Source: Skermanella stibiiresistens SB22 (lineage in GTDB: Bacteria; Pseudomonadota; Alphaproteobacteria; Azospirillales; Azospirillaceae). From it: a stretch of DNA of 42,056 nucleotides. Of the stretch, positions 33,135 to 39,935 are shown piece by piece. The notes beneath the pieces are model-generated. The model saw nothing but the letters and a program-made list of their open reading frames with translations. It had not been told where the DNA came from and did no database searches. Numbering within the stretch: the first letter of the stretch is position 1; every line of letters begins with the position of its first letter. Position numbers and translations under genes: made by a program. The DNA is taken from positions 1 to 42,056 of the forward strand of contig NZ_AVFL01000044.1 of the NCBI RefSeq assembly GCF_000576635.1, read 5' to 3'.

Positions 33135-36100
33135 CGGGGCACTCCTATCCTACCGACATAGGTCAATTTTGAGGATACTTTTGAGGATACCTTCCAGATC
33201 ATGGGACGTCTATCCCGGATCTCCGCCCCCTCCTGCTCAACGATGGGCCAACGGTTGATAATCGCCTCGCGGCCGTATGCCGCGAGCAGGCGCTCGAAAT
33301 CCATCTCCACGGCGGCCGGCTCTACAACGATTGGATCCTCCTGGACCGGGCGATCAACGTTGGGGGAGCGCTCCACCTCATCTGCGGGAATTTGGATCGT
33401 CACGTTGCCGACGAGCCGCTCCAACGCGGCGATGCCCGCGGCGGTGGGGGTGTCGCCAAACAGGATCACGGAGCTGGGACGGCGTTGTCCCATCGTCCAG
33501 AACCTACCCAATTTAAAACCGCCAACTGGCAAATAACATTCTATTAGCGGGTTGGCGGTTTTAAATTCCGCCACCAACCGCTCTGCGGTCCGACGAGACG
33601 AGACGATTCCAGGTGCGTGTTGGACGAGGAAATCGGGAACAAGCGGCAGCACTCCCCATTCCCGGCGCGCGTGGTCCACGAGGCGCTCGAGAGTGGTGCC
33701 TCCCTCCAGCAGTTCATCCAAAGTCATCATGCGGTCCACCGTGACTCCCGGAAGCGGCAGATTGGATAGGATGAGGATTTCCCTATCCGGCCTACCATGG
33801 ATCAGCCGCAGGCGGTCAATCGCCTGCGCCATGCCGCGCTCGCGCTTGGCCTCGACGCGGGCTTGAACCCGGGCATCCTCGTGTTCGTGGACCTCCACCG
33901 GCACCGACGATCCATCCCGCATCCGATGGCATCGCATGGCCTTCCGGTATCCGCCGGTCAGGTTCAACGGTTCGGGATCGTCGCAGTGAATGGCGCGCGC
34001 CTGCCGTTCGCCGGCGACGGCCGACATCTGCTCGCGGCCGATGAGGATCACCACGTCGTGATCCCTCCAGGCGTCGACCCCGAGCACCGCGCCATAGTGG
34101 CTCCACGTCGCTCCCTGGAAATCGATCGACACGGGGATCCTGCCTGTCGGCTCGCCGGTGAAGGCGACGCGCACCGGCTTGTTGGTCACCACCAAGACCC
34201 GCTTGCCCTTGGCCTTCGAGGCTATCCACGCCAGGATGCGGGCGCGCAGCGCCTTGGCGTGCTCAACCTGTCGGTCCGTCGGAGCCGAGAAGGCGGTCTC
34301 CGGGGCGATGTACGATTTCGCGAGCGTCGCGTTGCGCACCTGCACGACCCGGCCCAGCCGCTTCGCCTTGATGGCGTGGCCAGTCAGGTTGTCACCGAAC
34401 AGGACGCGGTTGACACCCAGGTCCGCGTCGGCGTCGATGATGAGCAAGGGTATCCCCTTCGGAGCCGCCCTCACGCGCGAGTGTCGGTGCAGATGCAGGT
34501 TGCCGTCGCCATAGACGACCCCGTGCGCGATGTCCCGATCATGGCGCAGCTCGCTGGCGATCTGGCGGACGATGCGGCCGACGATCTCGCCATGGTGGGG
34601 CGTGAGCTTTTCCGCGATCGCCTCGATCGCCTCGTCCGACATGGCCGGGGAGATTTCCGGCCCTTGATCCGTGGGCTGAGTCCAATCCGCCAGGGTCTTC
34701 AGTTCCTTGGTGGTGATGTTGGCCTTTCGGATCGCGGCCAACATCGGGGCGCCGCTGGTGATGGCGACCAGCAGGCGATTGCCGAGGGATGCCGCGTCGT
34801 CTTGCTCGTTGGTCAAGGCGGCGGTCTGATACGTCGAGGGATCGGAAAGGATCGCCGCGCCCACCACGGAATGGGTCAGCAACGCTTGCGTCGCGTCCTC
34901 GTCGACGAACGCGAAATCTGCCTTGGGGAAGTTCAAGGGTTTCGCCTTGGTCAGATGGTCATGGACGAACAGATGCAGTCCCGGCCCCTGCGTTTGGTAG
35001 TTGTCGATGTAGGCGCAGGCGCTGAAGTGCGGGCATTTGGTTTCCCCGCGCTCACACATCGCGCCGAACAGCGATGGCACCTTCCCGGCGAGCCGCCGGC
35101 TGGCCTTCCAGCGCGCGCATGGGGCATTTCCAAGTTCGGCCTCATGGTCACGCCCGCGGTGGAGGACCACCAGGGGGGCAGTGGGCGATACGCCCATGGC
35201 GTCCCGCATGGCGTCCTCGAAATCCCGGGCCAGTTTCACGGTTGGGAGGAAGCCGTGGAATTGCCGGCGCCATAACCGTGGATGGCGAAGGTAGGCCTCG
35301 CGCAAGCCGGACGATTTCCCTAGACCTGCGGCGGCGGCCACTTGGAGCCGGGGAGGCCGCTCCAGATCGACACCGGGAAATGCCCGCGCGATCGACCGCT
35401 TGATGTCGCGCTTGGCCTTGCGCCTCTCTTTCTCGGACATGCCGTCATTGAGGAAGGCGTCCCGCTGGTCGGCGGCATGGTCCCTGGCGTCCAACCACCG
35501 CTCGACCGCGCACATCCAATCCTCGATCAAGATTTGGAGTTCCGCGTGAGCGGTGACACCGTCCACGTCCGTGGAGGGCCAGTATGGCTTCGGATCGACG
35601 ACGGTTTCGGTTGGAAAGGGTGGGGTCTGTTTCGGCCCGCCTGGAGGCACCACGGGACCCGCCGCGTCCAACATGGCGCGGACCGCACTCACCCCCCCTG
35701 TTCGCAGGAGGTCGTTGGCGTCCTTGATCCCCTGAGGAGGTCGTGCGACCCAGACGTCATGCCCAGCGGCCATAAGAAGATCGCAGGCTTCCGTCAGAGA
35801 CTTCGCCGCCCGACTCTCAGGTGGGTCGTTCTGCGCCGCGATGATGACCCGGCGTCCTGGCGGAACAGAACCGACCAGTCTCTTCACACCACCGAACGCG
35901 GCGCCGACCATGCCGCTCCGCCGAGCGGCATGGATACTGATCGCGTCCTCGGGTCCCTCGGTGAGGATCACATCGCCGTCGCCGCCGGAGAGCCAGCCGA
36001 CCGCCTTGTTGCTTGCGATGGACCCCGCCGACAATTTGACGCGCTTGCCGCTGGTGGCATCCAACCGGATGGCTTGGAGACCATGCACGTTGCCGGCTAG

Positions 36101-36682
36101 ATCCGTGGCGACCACCAGCAAGGCGGGGCATGTCGACGTCGAGTCAGGCCGTGCCTGGTGCCGGGGGTGAAATCTAATTCGTCCGGCGCGGTCGAGCGCA
36201 TGCACTGTTTCGAGCGGGATGCCGCGCCGCTTCGTAAGGTAGGTCTCGGCCAGCGTGCCAAGGGTGGTCCGCGCCTCGTGCCATTGCCCACGGGCGAATT
36301 CCGATCGGTCATAGTCAGGCTCAGCGCTAACGGCTTTGCGCTTCTGTTTGACGACCAAAGGAGCCTGCACGCGCTCCTTGAGACCAAACTCAACGGCGTC
36401 TCGGAAGCCACGACCGCTTTCCCGCCTGATCAGGGCGATCATGTCGCCGCTGTCAGGGTCGTCGTACCAGGTGCCGGCATGCGGGCCGGCAAACCAGATT
36501 TTCAGGCTGCCCGTGTTGCTGCCGAATCGAGCATAGGTGCCATGGATGCTGACGAGATTGAGACCGAGATCAATGGCGATCTCCATGGATCGATCGGCGA
36601 TCCTATGCCATTGCTCGTCAGTTAGCTCAAGGCGCGCGGGTTCGCTGCCCGCCCCCATAGGGCGGTTGGGGTGGTTCTCCAT
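33131..36682 (-). CDS. Toprim primase / P-loop ATPase replication protein
   Basis: A 1183-residue multidomain protein. Residues 25-105 look like a primase N-terminal module (TWYDDPDSGDMIALIRRE) without the zinc cysteines. A Toprim domain follows at about 235-330, with DVILTEGPEDAISIH (catalytic Glu242), QNDPPESRA and KDANDLL. A P-loop ATPase begins near 447 with AAAAGLGKSS (449-458) and Walker B FAFVDEDA (591-598); Cys543, Cys550 and Cys556 form a possible metal or Fe-S cluster site between them, as in some SF2 helicases. The remainder resembles a helicase C-terminal lobe. It probably primes and unwinds element DNA. It is the largest gene of the right-hand phage block. Confidence 0.8.
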   Translation of the reverse strand: MENHPNRPMGAGSEPARLELTDEQWHRIADRSMEIAIDLGLNLVSIHGTYARFGSNTGSLKIWFAGPHAGTWYDDPDSGDMIALIRRESGRGFRDAVEFGLKERVQAPLVVKQKRKAVSAEPDYDRSEFARGQWHEARTTLGTLAETYLTKRRGIPLETVHALDRAGRIRFHPRHQARPDSTSTCPALLVVATDLAGNVHGLQAIRLDATSGKRVKLSAGSIASNKAVGWLSGGDGDVILTEGPEDAISIHAARRSGMVGAAFGGVKRLVGSVPPGRRVIIAAQNDPPESRAAKSLTEACDLLMAAGHDVWVARPPQGIKDANDLLRTGGVSAVRAMLDAAGPVVPPGGPKQTPPFPTETVVDPKPYWPSTDVDGVTAHAELQILIEDWMCAVERWLDARDHAADQRDAFLNDGMSEKERRKAKRDIKRSIARAFPGVDLERPPRLQVAAAAGLGKSSGLREAYLRHPRLWRRQFHGFLPTVKLARDFEDAMRDAMGVSPTAPLVVLHRGRDHEAELGNAPCARWKASRRLAGKVPSLFGAMCERGETKCPHFSACAYIDNYQTQGPGLHLFVHDHLTKAKPLNFPKADFAFVDEDATQALLTHSVVGAAILSDPSTYQTAALTNEQDDAASLGNRLLVAITSGAPMLAAIRKANITTKELKTLADWTQPTDQGPEISPAMSDEAIEAIAEKLTPHHGEIVGRIVRQIASELRHDRDIAHGVVYGDGNLHLHRHSRVRAAPKGIPLLIIDADADLGVNRVLFGDNLTGHAIKAKRLGRVVQVRNATLAKSYIAPETAFSAPTDRQVEHAKALRARILAWIASKAKGKRVLVVTNKPVRVAFTGEPTGRIPVSIDFQGATWSHYGAVLGVDAWRDHDVVILIGREQMSAVAGERQARAIHCDDPEPLNLTGGYRKAMRCHRMRDGSSVPVEVHEHEDARVQARVEAKRERGMAQAIDRLRLIHGRPDREILILSNLPLPGVTVDRMMTLDELLEGGTTLERLVDHARREWGVLPLVPDFLVQHAPGIVSSRRTAERLVAEFKTANPLIECYLPVGGFKLGRFWTMGQRRPSSVILFGDTPTAAGIAALERLVGNVTIQIPADEVERSPNVDRPVQEDPIVVEPAAVEMDFERLLAAYGREAIINRWPIVEQEGAEIRDRRPMIWKVSSKVSSKLTYVGRIGVPR

Positions 36683-36694
36683 GCTGGTGGCCGA

Positions 36695-37117
36695 TCACGC
36701 GCGCGTGCTGGCGGCGGGCGTCTGTATCCTGATGCGACCGATCACCCCGCATGCAATCTGCTCGGGTGTCGGCTCCTCCGGAGCGATGTAGCCGAGAGTT
36801 TCCAGCGTTGTGAGCGCCTTGTAGATCGTGGAAACGCCATAGCCAGTCTCAGCCGCAATATGGCGCGGATCGCCGAGACTCTGGCCGGAGTTGTCGCGCA
36901 GGGCATATCCGTCTGAATCGGCATGAGCCGCTAGAAGCGCCATCGTGTGGATGGTAACCACGCTTTGAATTCGGTGGTCCGATGCCGCCTGTACAAAGGC
37001 TTGGATCGTTGACATTCGTTGCCCCAACAGGAGCCGTGCCAGCCTATCCGAAATCGTACAGGAATCGATTAGCAAATCGCGACTCGCGCTTGAAATCCCA
37101 TCGAAGCCCGCGTACAT
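36695..37117 (-). CDS. Winged-helix DNA-binding protein upstream of the replication gene
   Basis: A 140-residue protein with a helix-turn-helix around residues 80-112 (PRHIAAETGYGVSTIYKALT followed by TLETLGYI) and a short wing (IGRIRIQT). It resembles replication-initiation or regulatory HTH proteins found just before phage primases. It ends 12 bp before the primase start. The ATG at 37117 has no clear ribosome-binding site; an ATG at 37015 (MSTIQAFVQAAS) would still keep the whole domain. Confidence 0.65.
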   Translation of the reverse strand: MYAGFDGISSASRDLLIDSCTISDRLARLLLGQRMSTIQAFVQAASDHRIQSVVTIHTMALLAAHADSDGYALRDNSGQSLGDPRHIAAETGYGVSTIYKALTTLETLGYIAPEEPTPEQIACGVIGRIRIQTPAASTRA

Positions 37118-37438
37118 TCAGGTCAGCTTTTTCCGGCATCAATACTTTTTCCTGATGCCGGTCACGGCGTTACAAAATGCCCTCCAGCGCGTTTGTCCGA
37201 CGGGAGCTGGGTGGCGGCGAAACTACAGACTACAGAAAAGCCCCGCTTCCCCAAGCGGGGCTTTTCTCTTTCGCAAGAATGATCCAGGCGCCGCGGCACC
37301 GCAACCTAATTTTGGGGATCCCAAGAATTTTCTCTCGCTCCCCTATTCCCGCGATTGATTGGATAACACACCAAAACCCCACGCGACAAAAGTCGCGCAG
37401 AGCGTGAAATTTTCATCACCAATCAAAAGAAGGGCGAA
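37118..37438. other. Intergenic region at the edge of the right phage block
   Basis: The 321-bp gap contains one strong bidirectional terminator (37234-37267) and a small CGCGAC-AAAA-GTCGCG hairpin (37382-37397). No coding signal was seen. The right part should hold the promoter-distal end of the toxin-antitoxin operon; the left part the promoter of the HTH/primase operon. Confidence 0.45.
37234..37267. terminator. Strong bidirectional Rho-independent terminator
   Basis: A perfect 15-bp stem (AGAAAAGCCCCGCTT with AAGCGGGGCTTTTCT) around CCCC, with T runs on both strands (CTTTTCTCTTT rightward, the mirrored AAAAG leftward). It insulates the phage operon from the toxin-antitoxin operon. Confidence 0.85.
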
Positions 37439-37744
37439 TTAGGCAGCTTGAACCTGAAGAGCTTCCTCAACGGCTTTGGGGTTGTGTTCGATAACCTTGA
37501 GGTAAGCTCTCGCAGCCAGTTCAGGTCGGCGCCGCCCTTGTTCCCAATCCTGGACGGCGCGGACATCCAAACCGAAACGAGCAGCGAACTTCGGCCGGCT
37601 CAAACCAGTACGCTTGCGGATCGCGGCGACGTCCACGGCATCTGGAACATGGACCTCATGGGTTACAGTAGCTCCAGGGTGGCCGCCCATATATGCCACG
37701 GCTTCGCTCATCGCCTCGATCAGCTCGTCACCAAGCTTGCTCAT
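37439..37744 (-). CDS. HigA-type antitoxin (HTH)
   Basis: A 101-residue protein with a C-terminal Xre-like helix-turn-helix (VAAIRKRTGLSRPKFAARFG, then LDVRAVQDWEQGRRRPELAA). The N-terminal part (AVAYMGGHPGATVTHEVHVP) would contact the toxin. It follows the toxin gene with a four-base overlap, the reversed gene order typical of HigBA-like pairs. It should repress its own operon; the TGCGGC inverted repeat at 38105-38119 is the likely operator. Confidence 0.85.
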   Translation of the reverse strand: MSKLGDELIEAMSEAVAYMGGHPGATVTHEVHVPDAVDVAAIRKRTGLSRPKFAARFGLDVRAVQDWEQGRRRPELAARAYLKVIEHNPKAVEEALQVQAA

Positions 37745-38094
37745 TTGTCTCTCCTAGTTTGCTGGGCCTTGAGCGTTGCCGCCAACGTCGTTACCACTCT
37801 TTTCTGGTCGGGGGTCAGGTTCGATTGTTCTCCCTTCCCATACACCAACAAAGCGAATAGAGGCATATTATCGTCATAGTAATAGTAAATTGCCCGAACG
37901 CCCCCAGACTTACCTCTACCATGGGAACCGAAGCGTACTTTTCTCACGCCGCCTGTTCCCACGATTTCTTCACCCATCAAGGGATTTGCCGCTAAAAAGT
38001 CTATCAAGTCCTTTTTTTCTTCGGTTGTAAGGATCTTGTCTGCTCTTCTAGTAAAGGGTGTTGTTTCAACGACAGTGATCAGCGTGTCTGGCAT
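37741..38094 (-). CDS. RelE/HigB-type toxin
   Basis: A 117-residue toxin of the RelE superfamily (COG4737-like). Diagnostic strands are GGVRKVRFGSHGRGKSGG followed by VRAIYYYYDD and LFALLVYGKGEQSNLTPDQK, the usual basic RNase core. Toxins of this type cleave mRNA at the ribosome. The ATG at 38094 has AAGGAT upstream; a TTG at 38112 would add six residues. Paired with the antitoxin gene by a four-base overlap. Confidence 0.85.
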   Translation of the reverse strand: MPDTLITVVETTPFTRRADKILTTEEKKDLIDFLAANPLMGEEIVGTGGVRKVRFGSHGRGKSGGVRAIYYYYDDNMPLFALLVYGKGEQSNLTPDQKRVVTTLAATLKAQQTRRDK

Positions 38095-38104
38095 GATCCT
38101 TATA

Positions 38105-38119
38105 TGCGGCAATGCCGCA
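38105..38119. promoter_or_regulatory. Inverted repeat TGCGGC-AAT-GCCGCA, likely toxin-antitoxin operator
   Basis: A perfect 6-3-6 inverted repeat 10 bp upstream of the toxin start codon. Its size and location fit a dimeric HTH antitoxin site for autoregulation. Confidence 0.5.
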
Positions 38120-38167
38120 CCATAGTCAACACGGATTCCGTGTTAAATCGAACCGCTATGGCTTATA

Positions 38168-38290
38168 GGGTATACCCATGCGGAACAGTTCCGCGAAACA
38201 CCGAACCCTAGCTTCCACCTGTTCCATTAGGGTCCACTTTCACCAAACGGTACAGCATGGTATGGTGGTCTAGATCCTAACGGAACAGAT
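38168..38290. other. Inverted-repeat-rich region upstream of the resolvase, possible res site
   Basis: Within about 120 bp before the resolvase gene lie GGGTATACCC (38168-38177), GCGGAACAGTTCCGC (38180-38194) and ACCCTA...TAGGGT (about 38206-38234). A CGGAACAG that repeats half of the second site occurs near 38280. Serine resolvases act at res sites made of two or three inverted-repeat subsites just upstream of their own gene. Boundaries and crossover point are not determined. Confidence 0.4.
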
Positions 38291-38301
38291 CGAGGGGGAA
38301 G

Positions 38302-38847
38302 ATGTCCATCTACGGGTACGCGCGGGTCTCCACGACCGACCAGGACCTGACGCTCCAACGCGACACGTTGAAGGCGGCCGGCTGTCTCGTGGTCCGCGAG
38401 GAGAAGGTCACCGGAACGACCAGGTCGGGTCGGTCCGAGCTGCGGACGCTGATGGAATTCCTGCAGCCGGGCGACACGCTGATGGTGACGCGAATCGACC
38501 GGTTGGCGCGATCCATCGGTGACCTCCAGGACATCGTCCGCGAGTTGAAGGCGAAGGGCGTGGCGCTGAAGGCGACCGAGCAGCCGATCGACACATCGAC
38601 CGCTGCGGGCAAGGCGTTCCTCGACATGTTGGGGGTCTTCGCGGAGTTCGAGACGAACCTGCGGCGCGAGCGCCAGCTTGAAGGCATCGCCAAGGCGAAG
38701 GCCGAGGGTGTCTACAAGGGGCGGAAGCCGAAGTTGGACAAGACCACCATCTTGGCCTTGAAGGCGGAAGGCCTGGGAGGTAGCGAGATCGCCCGCCGGC
38801 TCAAGATCGGCCGGACGAGTGTCTATAGGATCTTGAGGACCGCATGA
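38302..38847 (+). CDS. Serine resolvase/invertase
   Basis: A 181-residue small serine recombinase. The N-terminal catalytic domain has YARVSTTDQDLTLQ with nucleophile Ser10, GRSELRTLME and the arginine motif RIDRLARS (64-71). The long E helix contains FETNLRRERQLEGIAKAK, and the C-terminal HTH reads GSEIARRLKIGRTSVYRIL. It appears intact and matches Tn3-type resolvases and Pin-like invertases. GAGGGGG precedes the ATG. It could resolve multimers of a plasmid or a transposon cointegrate; no transposase is present in the window. Confidence 0.93.
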   Translation: MSIYGYARVSTTDQDLTLQRDTLKAAGCLVVREEKVTGTTRSGRSELRTLMEFLQPGDTLMVTRIDRLARSIGDLQDIVRELKAKGVALKATEQPIDTSTAAGKAFLDMLGVFAEFETNLRRERQLEGIAKAKAEGVYKGRKPKLDKTTILALKAEGLGGSEIARRLKIGRTSVYRILRTA

Positions 38848-39251
38848 TGACCTTTACGAAACAGTCAGCCATGACGGATGCCGGCGGGGCGTCAAGGTAT
38901 GGGCGACCAGGACATCAGCATCTAGTCGCAGCGCTTTTGGTGGTAATGGCCACGTGCTTCCTACCATCGAACGTCCATGCGCAATCCGTAGTCAACAGAT
39001 CCGACACCGCTTGCTTATCGCTCGACACCGTTCGAAAAGCGGATCAGGCAATGGCCGAGAAACGATACGGTGAAGCCCACTCGCTTTTGAGTGGACCAAC
39101 GTGTCCGAGGGTGAACAAGGGGACCAAAGTCCGTGGTCCATTGAAGCGCGACACCGTCATTTTTCATGATGGTAGCAGCATGGAATTCGTGCTGGTCCAG
39201 TTGCCGAATGGGAAGCGAGTTTGGCTTCAATCAGGAGAGATCGAAAATTAG
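38844..39251 (+). CDS. Putative periplasmic hypothetical protein
   Basis: A 135-residue protein with a signal peptide: hydrophobic HLVAALLVVMATCFLP and a cleavage-like VHA-Q near residue 46. The mature part has two Cys (ACLSLD, GPTCPR) that could form a disulfide, and a beta-rich C-terminus (VIFHDGSSMEFVLVQL). The ATG overlaps the resolvase stop by four bases. A later ATG (MTDAGGASRY) would give a more normal signal-peptide length. No family recognised. Confidence 0.6.
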   Translation: MMTFTKQSAMTDAGGASRYGRPGHQHLVAALLVVMATCFLPSNVHAQSVVNRSDTACLSLDTVRKADQAMAEKRYGEAHSLLSGPTCPRVNKGTKVRGPLKRDTVIFHDGSSMEFVLVQLPNGKRVWLQSGEIEN

Positions 39252-39300
39252 ATGACCTCGTCGTTGATACGGATATTGGCATAGTGTTGGAGATGGCGTG

Positions 39301-39540
39301 ATGACCTTCGAGGAACTGCTCGTCGCGGCGAACGGAGGCAAGGATCGGAGGCCGGGTCAATGGACCCCGGCGGCGTGCAAGGTCTGGCGCGAGGCCGAGC
39401 CGGAGGACGCTCGCCTGCTGGAGGCGGCATGGGCTTGGGAACTGGCGCACGATCGCCGGGCCCAGATGAAGGACGAGGTCGCGGTGCGGGAGCGGCGGCG
39501 GGCGATGGACGAGGCGACGGCCGCGGCGAAGGCGGAATAG
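39301..39540 (+). CDS. Small helical hypothetical protein
   Basis: A 79-residue protein, MTFEELLVAANGGKDRRPGQ, with a Trp-rich middle (VWREAEPEDARLLEAAWAWE) and a charged helical tail. GGAG at 39289-39292 lies eight bases before the ATG. It is convergent with the lipase/RTX gene, their stops being 23 bp apart. No family recognised. Confidence 0.55.
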   Translation: MTFEELLVAANGGKDRRPGQWTPAACKVWREAEPEDARLLEAAWAWELAHDRRAQMKDEVAVRERRRAMDEATAAAKAE

Positions 39541-39563
39541 CGAGGATCCAACCTCAACCCGTA

Positions 39564-39935
39564 TCACAAGAGCCAGATGCCGTCGTCGATGCGGTGCGCC
39601 AGCTTCATCACGTGCTCGGCCGACTCCGAGAAGCTGAGGACGATGTCGGAGCGGTCGACGCCGGCATCCAGCGCGCCCCTCCAGTTGGCCAAGCCGGCCG
39701 GCTCCGCCTCGCGGTCGAGCACGTTCCTGTACAAGGTTTTCACGAAGTTCGTGTTGTCGAGGGCGCCGTAGCGCTGCTGGAACTCCAGGGATCCTGTGAA
39801 GCCGTCGGCGGTCTGGTCCAGGCTCATCCCGGCCTTGATGGCGTCGGTCCAGGCGCCAAGCCCGCTGGCGTCGGGTAAGCGGTCGAGGACGCTGTCGTAC
39901 AGCCTGGCCACCGTGGCGGCAGTGTTGTCGCGTAC
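39564..39935 (-). repeat. DUF4214 3'-end repeat, copy 2
   Basis: The inverted counterpart of 25980-26351, with two residue changes in 122 codons. Together the copies form a long inverted repeat spaced about 13.2 kb apart, able to support homologous inversion of the segment between them. Confidence 0.8.

Noticed and set aside
33797-35275. A 492-codon plus-strand frame opposite the replication protein
   Set aside because: His/Arg/Gly-rich reading with no motif; shadow of the Toprim/ATPase gene.
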